Shown here: piece by piece, positions 8,339 to 16,164 of the stretch | How the letters are laid out: each line of letters opens with the position of its first letter | Position numbering within the stretch: the first letter of the stretch is position 1 | Assembly: GCA_934130485.1 (NCBI GenBank) | Contig: CAKOYE010000017.1 | Location: 1-19,596, forward strand | DNA: 19,596 bases | From: an uncultured Bacilli bacterium | GTDB lineage: Bacteria > Bacillota_I > Bacilli_A > RF39 > UBA660 | Direction of reading: 5' to 3' | Notes under the pieces: generated by a model | What the model saw: the letters and a program-made list of their open reading frames with translations, nothing else | Databases searched by the model: none | What the model was told of the DNA's origin: nothing | Program-made: the position numbers and the translations under genes

Positions 8339-8368
8339 ATAGTATGCCAAAAAAATTAATATGGTTAA
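8339..8368 (-). promoter_or_regulatory. Possible promoter of the DUF5661-like gene
   Basis: Minus-strand TTAACC (8363-8368), an 18-base spacer, then TACTAT (8339-8344), both 4 of 6 matches to consensus. It is placed correctly, about 18 bases before the chosen start. It lies back-to-back with the plus-strand promoter at 8374-8402. Confidence 0.45.
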
Positions 8369-8373
8369 AAATA

Positions 8374-8402
8374 GTGAAAAAATTTTTCATTTATGATACT
8401 AT
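8374..8402 (+). promoter_or_regulatory. Probable promoter of the six-gene carbamoyltransferase unit
   Basis: GTGAAA (8374-8379), a 17-base spacer and TACTAT (8397-8402) with a TG two bases upstream of the -10 (8394-8395). The spacer begins inside a short palindrome, GAAAAA / TTTTTC (8376-8388), that could be an operator or simply AT-rich chance. This is the only promoter-like sequence found for the unit that ends at 16114. Confidence 0.5.
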
Positions 8403-8431
8403 ATATATGTAATAAATAGGAGGAGTTAAAA

Positions 8432-8929
8432 ATGAAACGAACAATTTTAACACTATTAATTTTTTCAAGTTTTACACTTGGATGTCAAAAGAATGATAGA
8501 ATAATAGAAAATGAAAATTTAAATAAAGAGGAAAATACTAGTAAAAATGTGACAACTACTACAATTACAACAACTACAACAATTGAAAAAAATAATCAAT
8601 ATTTTGTTGAAATTGATGCAATGGAATTTAAAAATAGAGTAAATAGTAGTAATTCATATATATTTTTTATAGGTAGAGATACTTGTCCTGCGTGCCAAAA
8701 ATTTAAACCAATTGCAAAAGAATTTTCTAGTAAAGAAAAAGTAACTATATATTACGTTAATACTACAAGTTTTGATAATTCTGATTGGAATATTATTGAT
8801 GAAATTGTTGATGTTACGTATATTCCAACTATCATAATTAGTAAAAACTCAAATATTTTGTATAGTGAATATGGTGTGCATCAATATAATGAACTAGAAA
8901 ATTTAGTTAATGATTATAATTTAAAATAG
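8432..8929 (+). CDS. Thioredoxin-fold lipoprotein (CPAC)
   Basis: A 165-residue protein. A lipoprotein signal peptide ends in Thr-Leu-Gly-Cys with Cys18 as the lipid anchor. A charged, Thr-rich tether follows (about 20-55, with TTTTITTTTT at 41-50), then a thioredoxin fold. The active site is Cys85-Pro-Ala-Cys88 and the cis-proline is Pro132 in YIPTI. It is a paralogue of the membrane-anchored protein at 7341-7985, with the same tether design but a different anchor and active-site dipeptide. AGGAGGAG lies 6 bases before the ATG. Only 7 bases separate it from the SGNH hydrolase gene, so it heads that operon. Likely an extracytoplasmic thiol-disulfide oxidoreductase; its partner may be a Cys-containing protein of the same unit, which is inference. 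Confidence 0.85.
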   Translation: MKRTILTLLIFSSFTLGCQKNDRIIENENLNKEENTSKNVTTTTITTTTTIEKNNQYFVEIDAMEFKNRVNSSNSYIFFIGRDTCPACQKFKPIAKEFSSKEKVTIYYVNTTSFDNSDWNIIDEIVDVTYIPTIIISKNSNILYSEYGVHQYNELENLVNDYNLK

Positions 8930-8936
8930 GTGTTAT

Positions 8937-10376
8937 ATGAAAAAAATATTATATATAATTTTTAGTTCTATAATAGTATTCATAACAATTTTCCTAATTT
9001 TATTTATATTTGAAAAAATTTATTCTTTAAGTGATGAAGTAAAATGGAAAGAAGAAGATCAAAAAATAAATAATATGAATTATGAAAAATTATCTAATAT
9101 TGATTGGGAAGGCAATGATTTAATTTGGTTATATAAAGATCAAAAATTAGAACCTAAGAAAGAGAAAAATAGAATACTTATAGTTGGTGACTCTGTTTTA
9201 TGGGGGCATGGATACAGTAATGCCAATTTGATTTGGTGGCAGCAATTAAGAAATCAATTATTAAGGTTAGGATATAATGATGTTGAAATTTATGCACTAT
9301 GTCGTTCTGGCTATAATACTATTCAACAACATAAGGCACTTATTAAAAATGATATTATGAATAATTTAAATCCAGATTTAATTATTTTTACATACGTAGA
9401 AAATGATACTGAAGCTTGGCAAAATCCATATGATGATAATGAAATTTGGAAATATTCAGATTATGGCAATCACGAACCTCTTGAATTAATATTTGGAAAT
9501 AGTGTAAGTAGTTTTTTTAATAAATTTTATCCTAATTTATCTTCAAAAATTAACACCTTGTTACTTAATAAATATACCCCAAAGTATGGATTTGGATGGA
9601 ATGATTATATGAATCAAATTGTATCCGAAGAGTTTTTAGAAAAATATAAAGAAAATGCGTTAATTCCATTAAAAAATTATTTAGATAATTACAATGTACC
9701 TTATTTTGTAGTTGCTATGCCAAATGATTGGGATAAGCAAGTAGAAAGAAATAAAAAAATACAAAATGTTTTTGTTTCAGCAGGATTTAAATTTTATAAT
9801 TTAGATGATGAGTTTTTAAAAGAAACTCAAAAAAAGTATTTTTTTGAAAAAAATTATTCACACAATACACTTTATAAAATTAATCCAGCTAATGGACATA
9901 TAGGTACAAAAATTACCGATTTTTTAGCTCGTCAGGTTTCCAATATTTTAATTAATGAATATCCAAATGTTTTAGGTAATATTTCTGAGGTTGAAATGAA
10001 TGATGTTATCATTAATGATCCAATGCCTAGAAATATAAATCTAAAAAAAATAAGTGAAAATGAATTTACATTTATATATCCAAGTTCAAAAAACAAATTA
10101 TTAAGTATGCCTATAAGAGAAGATTATGTAAAATTAAATTTTATGTATCCTATTGATATAAATTCTATAGAAGTAACTGGTGATAATATAAAAAATGCTA
10201 ACTTATATATAAATAAAATTGATGAATTTTTAGGTTATGATACACAAAATTTCTATAAAATTGAAGGAACTAATAGTTTTATAGTAAATAAAAATTCAGT
10301 GACATCAATAAATATTCATATTGATTTCAAAGAGAATACCAATTCTTTAATAAAAATAAGAATTATAAAGGAGTAA
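8937..10376 (+). CDS. Membrane-anchored SGNH/GDSL hydrolase
   Basis: A 479-residue protein with an N-terminal signal-anchor helix (about 4-26) and a hydrolase domain (about 78-345) facing outwards. Block I is IVGDSVLWG with Ser86 as nucleophile. Gly125 in RSGYNT and Asn156 in YVENDTEA fit the oxyanion-hole blocks. The late block is NPANGHIG, with His321 as the probable catalytic base; the usual nearby Asp is replaced by Ala or Asn. The C-terminal 130 residues form an extra, probably beta-rich region that I do not recognise. SGNH enzymes of glycan loci often add or remove O-acyl groups. It lies just before the carbamoyltransferase gene, whose ribosome site AAGGAG is inside the last codons here, so the two are translationally linked. 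Substrate unknown. Confidence 0.85.
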   Translation: MKKILYIIFSSIIVFITIFLILFIFEKIYSLSDEVKWKEEDQKINNMNYEKLSNIDWEGNDLIWLYKDQKLEPKKEKNRILIVGDSVLWGHGYSNANLIWWQQLRNQLLRLGYNDVEIYALCRSGYNTIQQHKALIKNDIMNNLNPDLIIFTYVENDTEAWQNPYDDNEIWKYSDYGNHEPLELIFGNSVSSFFNKFYPNLSSKINTLLLNKYTPKYGFGWNDYMNQIVSEEFLEKYKENALIPLKNYLDNYNVPYFVVAMPNDWDKQVERNKKIQNVFVSAGFKFYNLDDEFLKETQKKYFFEKNYSHNTLYKINPANGHIGTKITDFLARQVSNILINEYPNVLGNISEVEMNDVIINDPMPRNINLKKISENEFTFIYPSSKNKLLSMPIREDYVKLNFMYPIDINSIEVTGDNIKNANLYINKIDEFLGYDTQNFYKIEGTNSFIVNKNSVTSINIHIDFKENTNSLIKIRIIKE

Positions 10377-10379
10377 TTT

Positions 10380-12203
10380 ATGAAACATATTATATTAGGA
10401 ATTTCTGCCTATTATCATAATTCAGCTGCAACATTAATTATTGATGGAAATATAATTGCGGCAGCAGAGGAAGAAAGATTTACAAGAATAAAAGGTGACG
10501 CAAGTTTTCCTATTAATTCTATAAATTATTGTTTGAATGAGGCAAAAATAACAATTGAAGATGTAACAGAAATTGCTTTTTATGAAAATAATATTATCAA
10601 ATTTTCAAGAATTTTAAAAACATATCAAAAAAATTCACCTTTAAGTATTACGAATTTTTTAAATTCAATGCCAAAATGGCTAACAAAAAATTTATGGTTT
10701 GATAATATCATCAATAATGAATTAGGAACTAAAAAAAATATTATTTTTTTTGAACACCACTATTCACATGCAGCAAGTGCATTTTATCCATCACCATTTA
10801 AAAAATCTGCTATTTTAGTTGTGGACGGTGTCGGTGAAGATGCAACAACATCGTATGGAATAGGAGAAGAAAATAATATTAAACTTTTAAAACAAATTTT
10901 ATTTCCAAATTCAATAGGTCTTTTATACTCAGCTTTTACTTATTATACTGGTTTTAAAATTAATAGCGGTGAATATAAAATGATGGGATTAGCTCCATAT
11001 GGTAACCCAATATATGTAGATACAATAAAAAATAATTTACTTACTATTTTTGATGATGGATCAATTAAATTAAATATGGATTATTTTAGTTTTGACAAAG
11101 GATTAAAAACAATAAACAAAAAATTTTGTAAATTGTTTGGTGGACCAGCTAGAAAAATGGAGAGTGAAATTACACAAAAAGTTATGGATATTGCAGCAAG
11201 TATACAAGTGGTTTTGTGTGAAATTTTATTAAAAATTTGTAATACTATATATGAAAAAACAAAAATGGAAAACTTGGTTATTGCTGGAGGGGTTGCTCAT
11301 AATGTTGCAGCTATAGGATTTTTAAAAGAAAATTCAAAATTTAAAAATATTTGGGTTCAACCAGCTGCTGGAGATGCCGGTGGAAGTTTAGGGGCTGCAT
11401 ATTTAGTATGGTACAAAATGTTAAACAATGAAAGAAAAATAAAAAAAGATGATGAAATGAATAATTGTTACTTAGGACCAAATATTCCTAACCTTGATGA
11501 AAATGTCGACAATGAATTAAAGAAAATAGGTGGTGTTTTTTTAGTATTTGATGATATAACATTATCAAAAAAAATTGCGAATCTTTTGAGTCAAAAAAAA
11601 GTGGTTGGAATAGCTAGGGGAAGAATGGAATTTGGTCCACGGGCATTAGGTAATAGGAGTATATTTGCTGATCCAAAAGATATAGAAATGCAAGAAAAGT
11701 TAAATCTAAAAATTAAATTTAGGGAAAGTTTTAGACCATTTGCTCCTATTGTAATAGAAGAGGATTGTAAGAATTATTTTGATATAGATGAATTATCTCC
11801 ATATATGTTAAGTACATATAAAATAAAAAAAGAAAAAAGAATCAGTCAAAATATGAATTTGAAGGGATTAGATTTGCTGAAACAAAAAAGATCGGATATT
11901 CCAGCAGTAACACATATTGATTATTCTGCAAGAGTTCAAACTCTAAATAAAAAAGCTAATCCATTTATTTATTCTATCCTAAGTGAATATAAAAAAATAA
12001 CAAATTGTAGTGTACTTATAAATACATCATTCAATGTTCGTGGTGAACCAATTATTTTAAATGAAATAGATGCATTTAATTGTTTTATGAATACGGATAT
12101 GGATTATGTTGTAATAGGTTCTAGATTATTTTGTAAAGAAAATCAAAATAAGGAATTATATAAATCAACTAAAAAAGGAATGATGAAAAATGTTCTCGAC
12201 TAA
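10380..12203 (+). CDS. O-carbamoyltransferase of the NodU/CmcH/SxtI family
   Basis: 607 residues, full length for the family. The N-terminal Kae1-like domain has the HHYSHAASAF metal motif (His126, His130), VVDG with Asp149, GGVAHN (303-308) and GDAGGSLGAA (331-340, Asp332). These match the metal ligands of TobZ-type enzymes. The C-terminal YrdC-like domain has FGPRALGNRS (418-427) and NTSFN (549-553 region). Such enzymes make carbamoyl-adenylate from carbamoyl phosphate and ATP, then transfer the carbamoyl group to a hydroxyl of a sugar or other acceptor. It is cytoplasmic, yet its neighbours are membrane and surface proteins. The downstream gene overlaps it by 14 bases and encodes SxtJ/SxtK-like domains, its known genomic companions. 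The acceptor is probably a sugar or lipid for the cell surface (inference). It is called SxtI-like from the family only; saxitoxin is not implied. Confidence 0.93.
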   Translation: MKHIILGISAYYHNSAATLIIDGNIIAAAEEERFTRIKGDASFPINSINYCLNEAKITIEDVTEIAFYENNIIKFSRILKTYQKNSPLSITNFLNSMPKWLTKNLWFDNIINNELGTKKNIIFFEHHYSHAASAFYPSPFKKSAILVVDGVGEDATTSYGIGEENNIKLLKQILFPNSIGLLYSAFTYYTGFKINSGEYKMMGLAPYGNPIYVDTIKNNLLTIFDDGSIKLNMDYFSFDKGLKTINKKFCKLFGGPARKMESEITQKVMDIAASIQVVLCEILLKICNTIYEKTKMENLVIAGGVAHNVAAIGFLKENSKFKNIWVQPAAGDAGGSLGAAYLVWYKMLNNERKIKKDDEMNNCYLGPNIPNLDENVDNELKKIGGVFLVFDDITLSKKIANLLSQKKVVGIARGRMEFGPRALGNRSIFADPKDIEMQEKLNLKIKFRESFRPFAPIVIEEDCKNYFDIDELSPYMLSTYKIKKEKRISQNMNLKGLDLLKQKRSDIPAVTHIDYSARVQTLNKKANPFIYSILSEYKKITNCSVLINTSFNVRGEPIILNEIDAFNCFMNTDMDYVVIGSRLFCKENQNKELYKSTKKGMMKNVLD

Positions 12204-12759
12204 TTTATTTATAAATAAAGTAAATAAAAAGAAAAAATCTAAAGAAAGAATTGAGTCATTCATATTTTTATTTGTTTTTTCGCTTACTTTATTATTTTTC
12301 TCTAACTATAGATTAATAGTTGATATAAATAAGAGTAATGATATCATATATTTTTTACTCTTAGCTTTGTCAATAATTAATTTTTTGATTATAATTTTTA
12401 TGAATTCAAGTATAGAAAAGATAAAAAAAATATATGATTTTATTTTTAGAAAAATTGGTTTAATTATATTAAGTTTAATTTTGATTATTATATATATTAT
12501 TTGGTTTATACCAGCATCATTAATAAACAAGATAAACAGTAGAAAAAATTTAGAAACAACATTTGTAGATTACAGTGATTTAATTATAAAGCAAAATAAG
12601 AAAAATATTTTTTCACAACTTAAAAATATTTTTTCCTATTTTATCTGTTCTGGAAATTGGTATTTTATTCCATTATTAATAATTTTAATACTTATTGGTT
12701 TAATACTTTTCTTTGCTCAGTCACCACTTATAAGTCCACTTATTTACCCCTTAATTTAA
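12190..12759 (+). CDS. SxtJ-like membrane protein fused to a DUF5989 (SxtK-like) domain
   Basis: 189 residues. The first part has two helices (about 22-38, 52-71), a basic linker (KIKKIYDFIFRK), a third helix (about 89-108) ending in a proline, then NSRKNLETTFVDYSD: the layout of SxtJ-family proteins, which are usually about 130-150 residues. The last 47 residues (about 143-189) have a polar start, NWYFIP, one helix, FFAQSP and the end ISPLIYPLI. That is the whole pattern of DUF5989 proteins, normally separate genes of about 50 residues, and ends where they end. So two proteins usually encoded side by side appear joined. AGGA lies 10 bases before the ATG, which is inside the carbamoyltransferase gene. 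It probably forms a membrane complex with that enzyme; the function of both families is unknown. Confidence 0.75.
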   Translation: MFSTNLFINKVNKKKKSKERIESFIFLFVFSLTLLFFSNYRLIVDINKSNDIIYFLLLALSIINFLIIIFMNSSIEKIKKIYDFIFRKIGLIILSLILIIIYIIWFIPASLINKINSRKNLETTFVDYSDLIIKQNKKNIFSQLKNIFSYFICSGNWYFIPLLIILILIGLILFFAQSPLISPLIYPLI

Positions 12760-12785
12760 TTTTTATAGATTTAGTAGGTGTTTAG

Positions 12786-14381
12786 ATGAATAAATTTTTT
12801 AAATTTTTAAATGATTATAAGTATATAATTTTTACAATTTTAATTTATATAATTTTGTTTTTTCAAATGCAAAATGTATATTTTTACGGAGATGATTTTC
12901 AGGTATTATATCCACTGAAAAATGAATTTAATATAGAAAATATGTTTTCCTTTTTAACAGAAAGAATTAATTTTTTCTGGTTTAAATGGTCTGGTAGAAT
13001 TATAGGGCATACAGTTGTAACTTTTGTTTTATCATTTTTAGGCATTAATTTCTATAGATTAATGTTACCGATAATGTTATTTTTATTCTGTTTTATGTTA
13101 CTAAAAATATTAGAATTATTTAGAAAATTCAATTTTTGGAAATATATGTTTTTATATTCTTCGTTTCTTATTTCACTAACACCTTTATTATCTCGTGAAC
13201 TTTTATATTGGCCTTATTCAGGAATACTTTATATTGGTGGAGCAATTTTGATTTTGTGTGCAATATACATATATATCAAAAATTATATCGAGTCTAATAA
13301 AAAAATATTATCATATGTATTAGTTATTACATTATCACTAATCGCAACATTTTTCTTAGAACAATTGTCAATAATTTTTATATTATTTCTTTGCACTATT
13401 ATATATGATTCATTTAAGAAAAAAAATATAAAAAAAGAAACTTTTATTTTGATTATTATATCTTTTATAGCACTTCTAGTTACTGTTTTAGCACCAGGTA
13501 ATTCATATAGAACAGGCGATTTAAGTAAAGAGCTAGAAGGTATTAATTTAATTATAATAATATTATGCAAAATTCATTCATTCTTTAATATTCTGTTTAA
13601 TTTCAAATACCTTGGAGTTTATTTTCTAATTTTAAATATTATACTTATATATAAATATAAAGGTAGAAAAAAATTTAGTTTTCTTTTAGTAGTAACAAGT
13701 TTAATCTACATAGTTTTATTTATTTATGACCAATTATCTATATATAATGCAGATACTATTTTAATTACTACAAAAATATTTTCATTTTATGATTATGGTG
13801 ATTCATTAAATTTAAATAACTTAAATTTAAATTTACTATTAATAAAAACGATTTTTCTATTTGGTTATTTTATAAATCTTACTATCTTATTTATTAATCA
13901 AAGAAAATATGTTTCAAAATTTACTATTTATTCATTAATAATTTCTCTAATTTCAACATTTGTTCCACTTATATGTGTTAGATATTTAGGTACTAGATAT
14001 TACTTTTATTTTTATGCGATTATATTTTTATTGATTATTGAATTACTTGATAAGAAAATTTTCAATAATAAAAATAGAATATTCTTATATTTTATAATTT
14101 TCTTTATATCAATTTTTATGGCGTATAATTTAATTACAACAATGTTGGGTTATAAAAAAAATATGAAAATAATTAAATATAATGAATTTATTATAGAAAA
14201 TAGTTCTAATAATGAAGAAATTGTTTTGAGGGAAATACCTTATAAAGATACACTATATACTTGGCATAGTATATATATGGATTATAGTGGATATCATACT
14301 TATTATTTATTTTATTTAGGTGATTTTTATAGTAATTATTATGGTGTTGATTTAAAAAATATTAAAATTATTACAGATTAA
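12786..14381 (+). CDS. Polytopic membrane protein, DUF6056/GT-C glycosyltransferase-like
   Basis: 531 residues with roughly a dozen membrane helices. The first external loop after helix 1 carries YGDDF (Asp36-Asp37), and WSGR (68-71) follows before helix 2. An acidic pair in the first loop is the hallmark of GT-C glycosyltransferases, which use lipid-linked sugars outside the membrane. The C-terminal external tail (YKDTLYTWHSIYMDYSGYHTYY split by short gaps, ending in YYGVD) also looks like DUF6056-type proteins. I assign the family from motif layout only, so it is tentative. AGGTG lies 5 bases before the ATG, and the gene begins 26 bases after the SxtJ/DUF5989 fusion. It is likely to transfer a sugar to the product of this operon, perhaps the carbamoylated one. 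Confidence 0.65.
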   Translation: MNKFFKFLNDYKYIIFTILIYIILFFQMQNVYFYGDDFQVLYPLKNEFNIENMFSFLTERINFFWFKWSGRIIGHTVVTFVLSFLGINFYRLMLPIMLFLFCFMLLKILELFRKFNFWKYMFLYSSFLISLTPLLSRELLYWPYSGILYIGGAILILCAIYIYIKNYIESNKKILSYVLVITLSLIATFFLEQLSIIFILFLCTIIYDSFKKKNIKKETFILIIISFIALLVTVLAPGNSYRTGDLSKELEGINLIIIILCKIHSFFNILFNFKYLGVYFLILNIILIYKYKGRKKFSFLLVVTSLIYIVLFIYDQLSIYNADTILITTKIFSFYDYGDSLNLNNLNLNLLLIKTIFLFGYFINLTILFINQRKYVSKFTIYSLIISLISTFVPLICVRYLGTRYYFYFYAIIFLLIIELLDKKIFNNKNRIFLYFIIFFISIFMAYNLITTMLGYKKNMKIIKYNEFIIENSSNNEEIVLREIPYKDTLYTWHSIYMDYSGYHTYYLFYLGDFYSNYYGVDLKNIKIITD

Positions 14382-14395
14382 AAAGGAGTAGAAAA

Positions 14396-16096
14396 ATGAA
14401 AAAATATATAATAACTTTTGGAGTACTAATAACATTATTTATATCACTTCTTTATGTTTCTCTTCTTTTTAGTGATAGCAAAATAAAAAGCAACGTAACT
14501 AAAAGTTTAGAAACTTATAATTTTTATGATAACCATAAATACAATATTTATATCGATAATTATACTGATATGATAATATTAAATGTTATGACTTATAAAT
14601 CTGGTAATACATTTACGAAAAGAGTTTTTGGAAATGAGTACGGTTATCTAAATACTTATTATAATAATGATAAATTACCGTATTGGAATCAATATGAAAA
14701 TTTAAAAGCATCTTTAAATAATATGAATGATTCATCAGTTTTTTACGGAAGATATTGGCATGGTAATCAAATTTTATTAAGACCATTGCTAAGTTTTACT
14801 ACATATCAAGAATCATTAAAAATTTTATCCTTTATTGGCATAATAATTATTATAATATCATTAGTATTAGTTTTTAAAAAAATGGGATTTAAATTCTTAA
14901 TTATATATATTTTAGGCTTATTATTAATGAATATATATATTTATTATACTTGTTATCAATACTTACTCACTTATTTATTAACAATTATTTGTATTAATTT
15001 TATATTAATTTTGTATGACGAAAATAAAGATATGTCTTACTACTTCTTTATAATAGGATCATTAACTACATATTTTTTGTTTGTTAGCTTTCCTTTAATA
15101 ACACTATGTTTTCCATTAATTATGATTTTGTATTTAAAGTTTGTAAATGGTAAATATAATAACTATAAAGAAAATTTGCTTTTTGTAATTAAATCATCAA
15201 TAAATTGGTTAGTTGGTTATATTATATTCTTTTCTATAAAATGGATTTTGGGTTATTTAGCAGGTGTAGATATACTAAGTGATGCATTTATGTCTGTTTC
15301 ACAAAGATTAGGAGTAACATTTTCATTTAGTTATATCGACGTTTTAAAACTTAATTTGACTAAGTTTTTTGATAATTATTTTAATATATTTATAACATTT
15401 ATTAGCATAGTTTTACTTATTTTTGGGTTATTAAAGAATACATCTACAAAACTAAAAATATTTTCACCATTCATTTTAATTTCAATAATGCCATTTATTT
15501 GGTTATTTGTAATTAATAATCATAGCGCAATTCATTATTGGATGGTTTATAGATTATTTGCAATAACTATTTTTTCATTTTTAGTTATTGATCTATTAAT
15601 ATTTAATAAAAAATTTAAATATGATATTAATGTGAAATTTAACAAAAAAGAATATATAATAACTGCAAGTTTTATAATTTTTCTTATATTTTATAAATAT
15701 CCCATAATTTCGTTTATTCTTTTATTAATTATATTTATAATTTCAAACAAATTTTTAAATATTAAAAACATAAAAATTATATTAGTATTATTAATAGTTG
15801 ATTTAGGTGTTTTTTCTATTACATTTATTAGTGATAATACTTTAAATAAAAATGATTTTTTCAAGGATTTATATAATGAACTATATTATCGTGCTATACA
15901 ATATGGAGAAGATTATGTTAAAAAAAATAATGTTCCAAACAATACAAAAATTAATATAAAAGATTTAATTACTGATATAAATAATGCTAGTGTATTACTA
16001 TATGAATGTGATGGTTATATAGAATACAAAGATAATACAGTTAAACCATATATAAATTGCAAAAATATATATGTAACAGAAGGCTATACAAAGTAA
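14396..16096 (+). CDS. Polytopic membrane protein with pilin-like C-terminal tail
   Basis: 566 residues. One N-terminal helix (about 5-25), an external region of about 115 residues with the motif FYGRYWHG (117-123 region) and LLRPLL, then about ten helices up to residue about 485, and a soluble external tail. The tail contains IQYGEDYVKKN, INIKDLI and a stretch with Cys538 and Cys555 (YECDGYIEY, then INCKNIYVTEGY). It resembles the C-terminal disulfide region of Gram-positive type IV pilin-like proteins. The YWHG external motif recurs, in my memory, in unnamed Firmicutes membrane proteins of glycan loci. A GT-C-type or polymerase/transport role is possible but not shown. AAGGAG precedes the ATG, 14 bases after the previous stop. 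It is the last gene of the unit; its stop lies in the loop of the terminator. Confidence 0.6.
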   Translation: MKKYIITFGVLITLFISLLYVSLLFSDSKIKSNVTKSLETYNFYDNHKYNIYIDNYTDMIILNVMTYKSGNTFTKRVFGNEYGYLNTYYNNDKLPYWNQYENLKASLNNMNDSSVFYGRYWHGNQILLRPLLSFTTYQESLKILSFIGIIIIIISLVLVFKKMGFKFLIIYILGLLLMNIYIYYTCYQYLLTYLLTIICINFILILYDENKDMSYYFFIIGSLTTYFLFVSFPLITLCFPLIMILYLKFVNGKYNNYKENLLFVIKSSINWLVGYIIFFSIKWILGYLAGVDILSDAFMSVSQRLGVTFSFSYIDVLKLNLTKFFDNYFNIFITFISIVLLIFGLLKNTSTKLKIFSPFILISIMPFIWLFVINNHSAIHYWMVYRLFAITIFSFLVIDLLIFNKKFKYDINVKFNKKEYIITASFIIFLIFYKYPIISFILLLIIFIISNKFLNIKNIKIILVLLIVDLGVFSITFISDNTLNKNDFFKDLYNELYYRAIQYGEDYVKKNNVPNNTKINIKDLITDINNASVLLYECDGYIEYKDNTVKPYINCKNIYVTEGYTK

Positions 16097-16114
16097 ATTT
16101 TGTATAGTTTTTTT
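16084..16114 (+). terminator. Rho-independent terminator of the carbamoyltransferase unit
   Basis: A 9-bp perfect stem, CTATACAAA / TTTGTATAG, with a 6-base loop and seven T after it. The TAA stop of the last gene (16094-16096) lies in the loop. Confidence 0.88.
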
Positions 16115-16164
16115 CTATTATTTATGATAAAATTATTATGGTTTATAAAATAGAGGGTGATAAT

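Noticed and set aside
8322..8390. N-terminal extension of the DUF5661-like protein
   Set aside because: The extra residues are hydrophobic and AT-driven, run through the promoter region, and no ribosome site precedes the upstream ATG.
7341..8929. Bacteriocin production locus
   Set aside because: Thioredoxin-fold accessory proteins can occur in such loci, but no precursor peptide, peptidase-ABC transporter or immunity gene is visible.
10380..12759. Saxitoxin-type biosynthesis
   Set aside because: Only the carbamoyltransferase and its usual small membrane partners are shared; no polyketide synthase, amidinotransferase or Rieske oxygenase genes are present.
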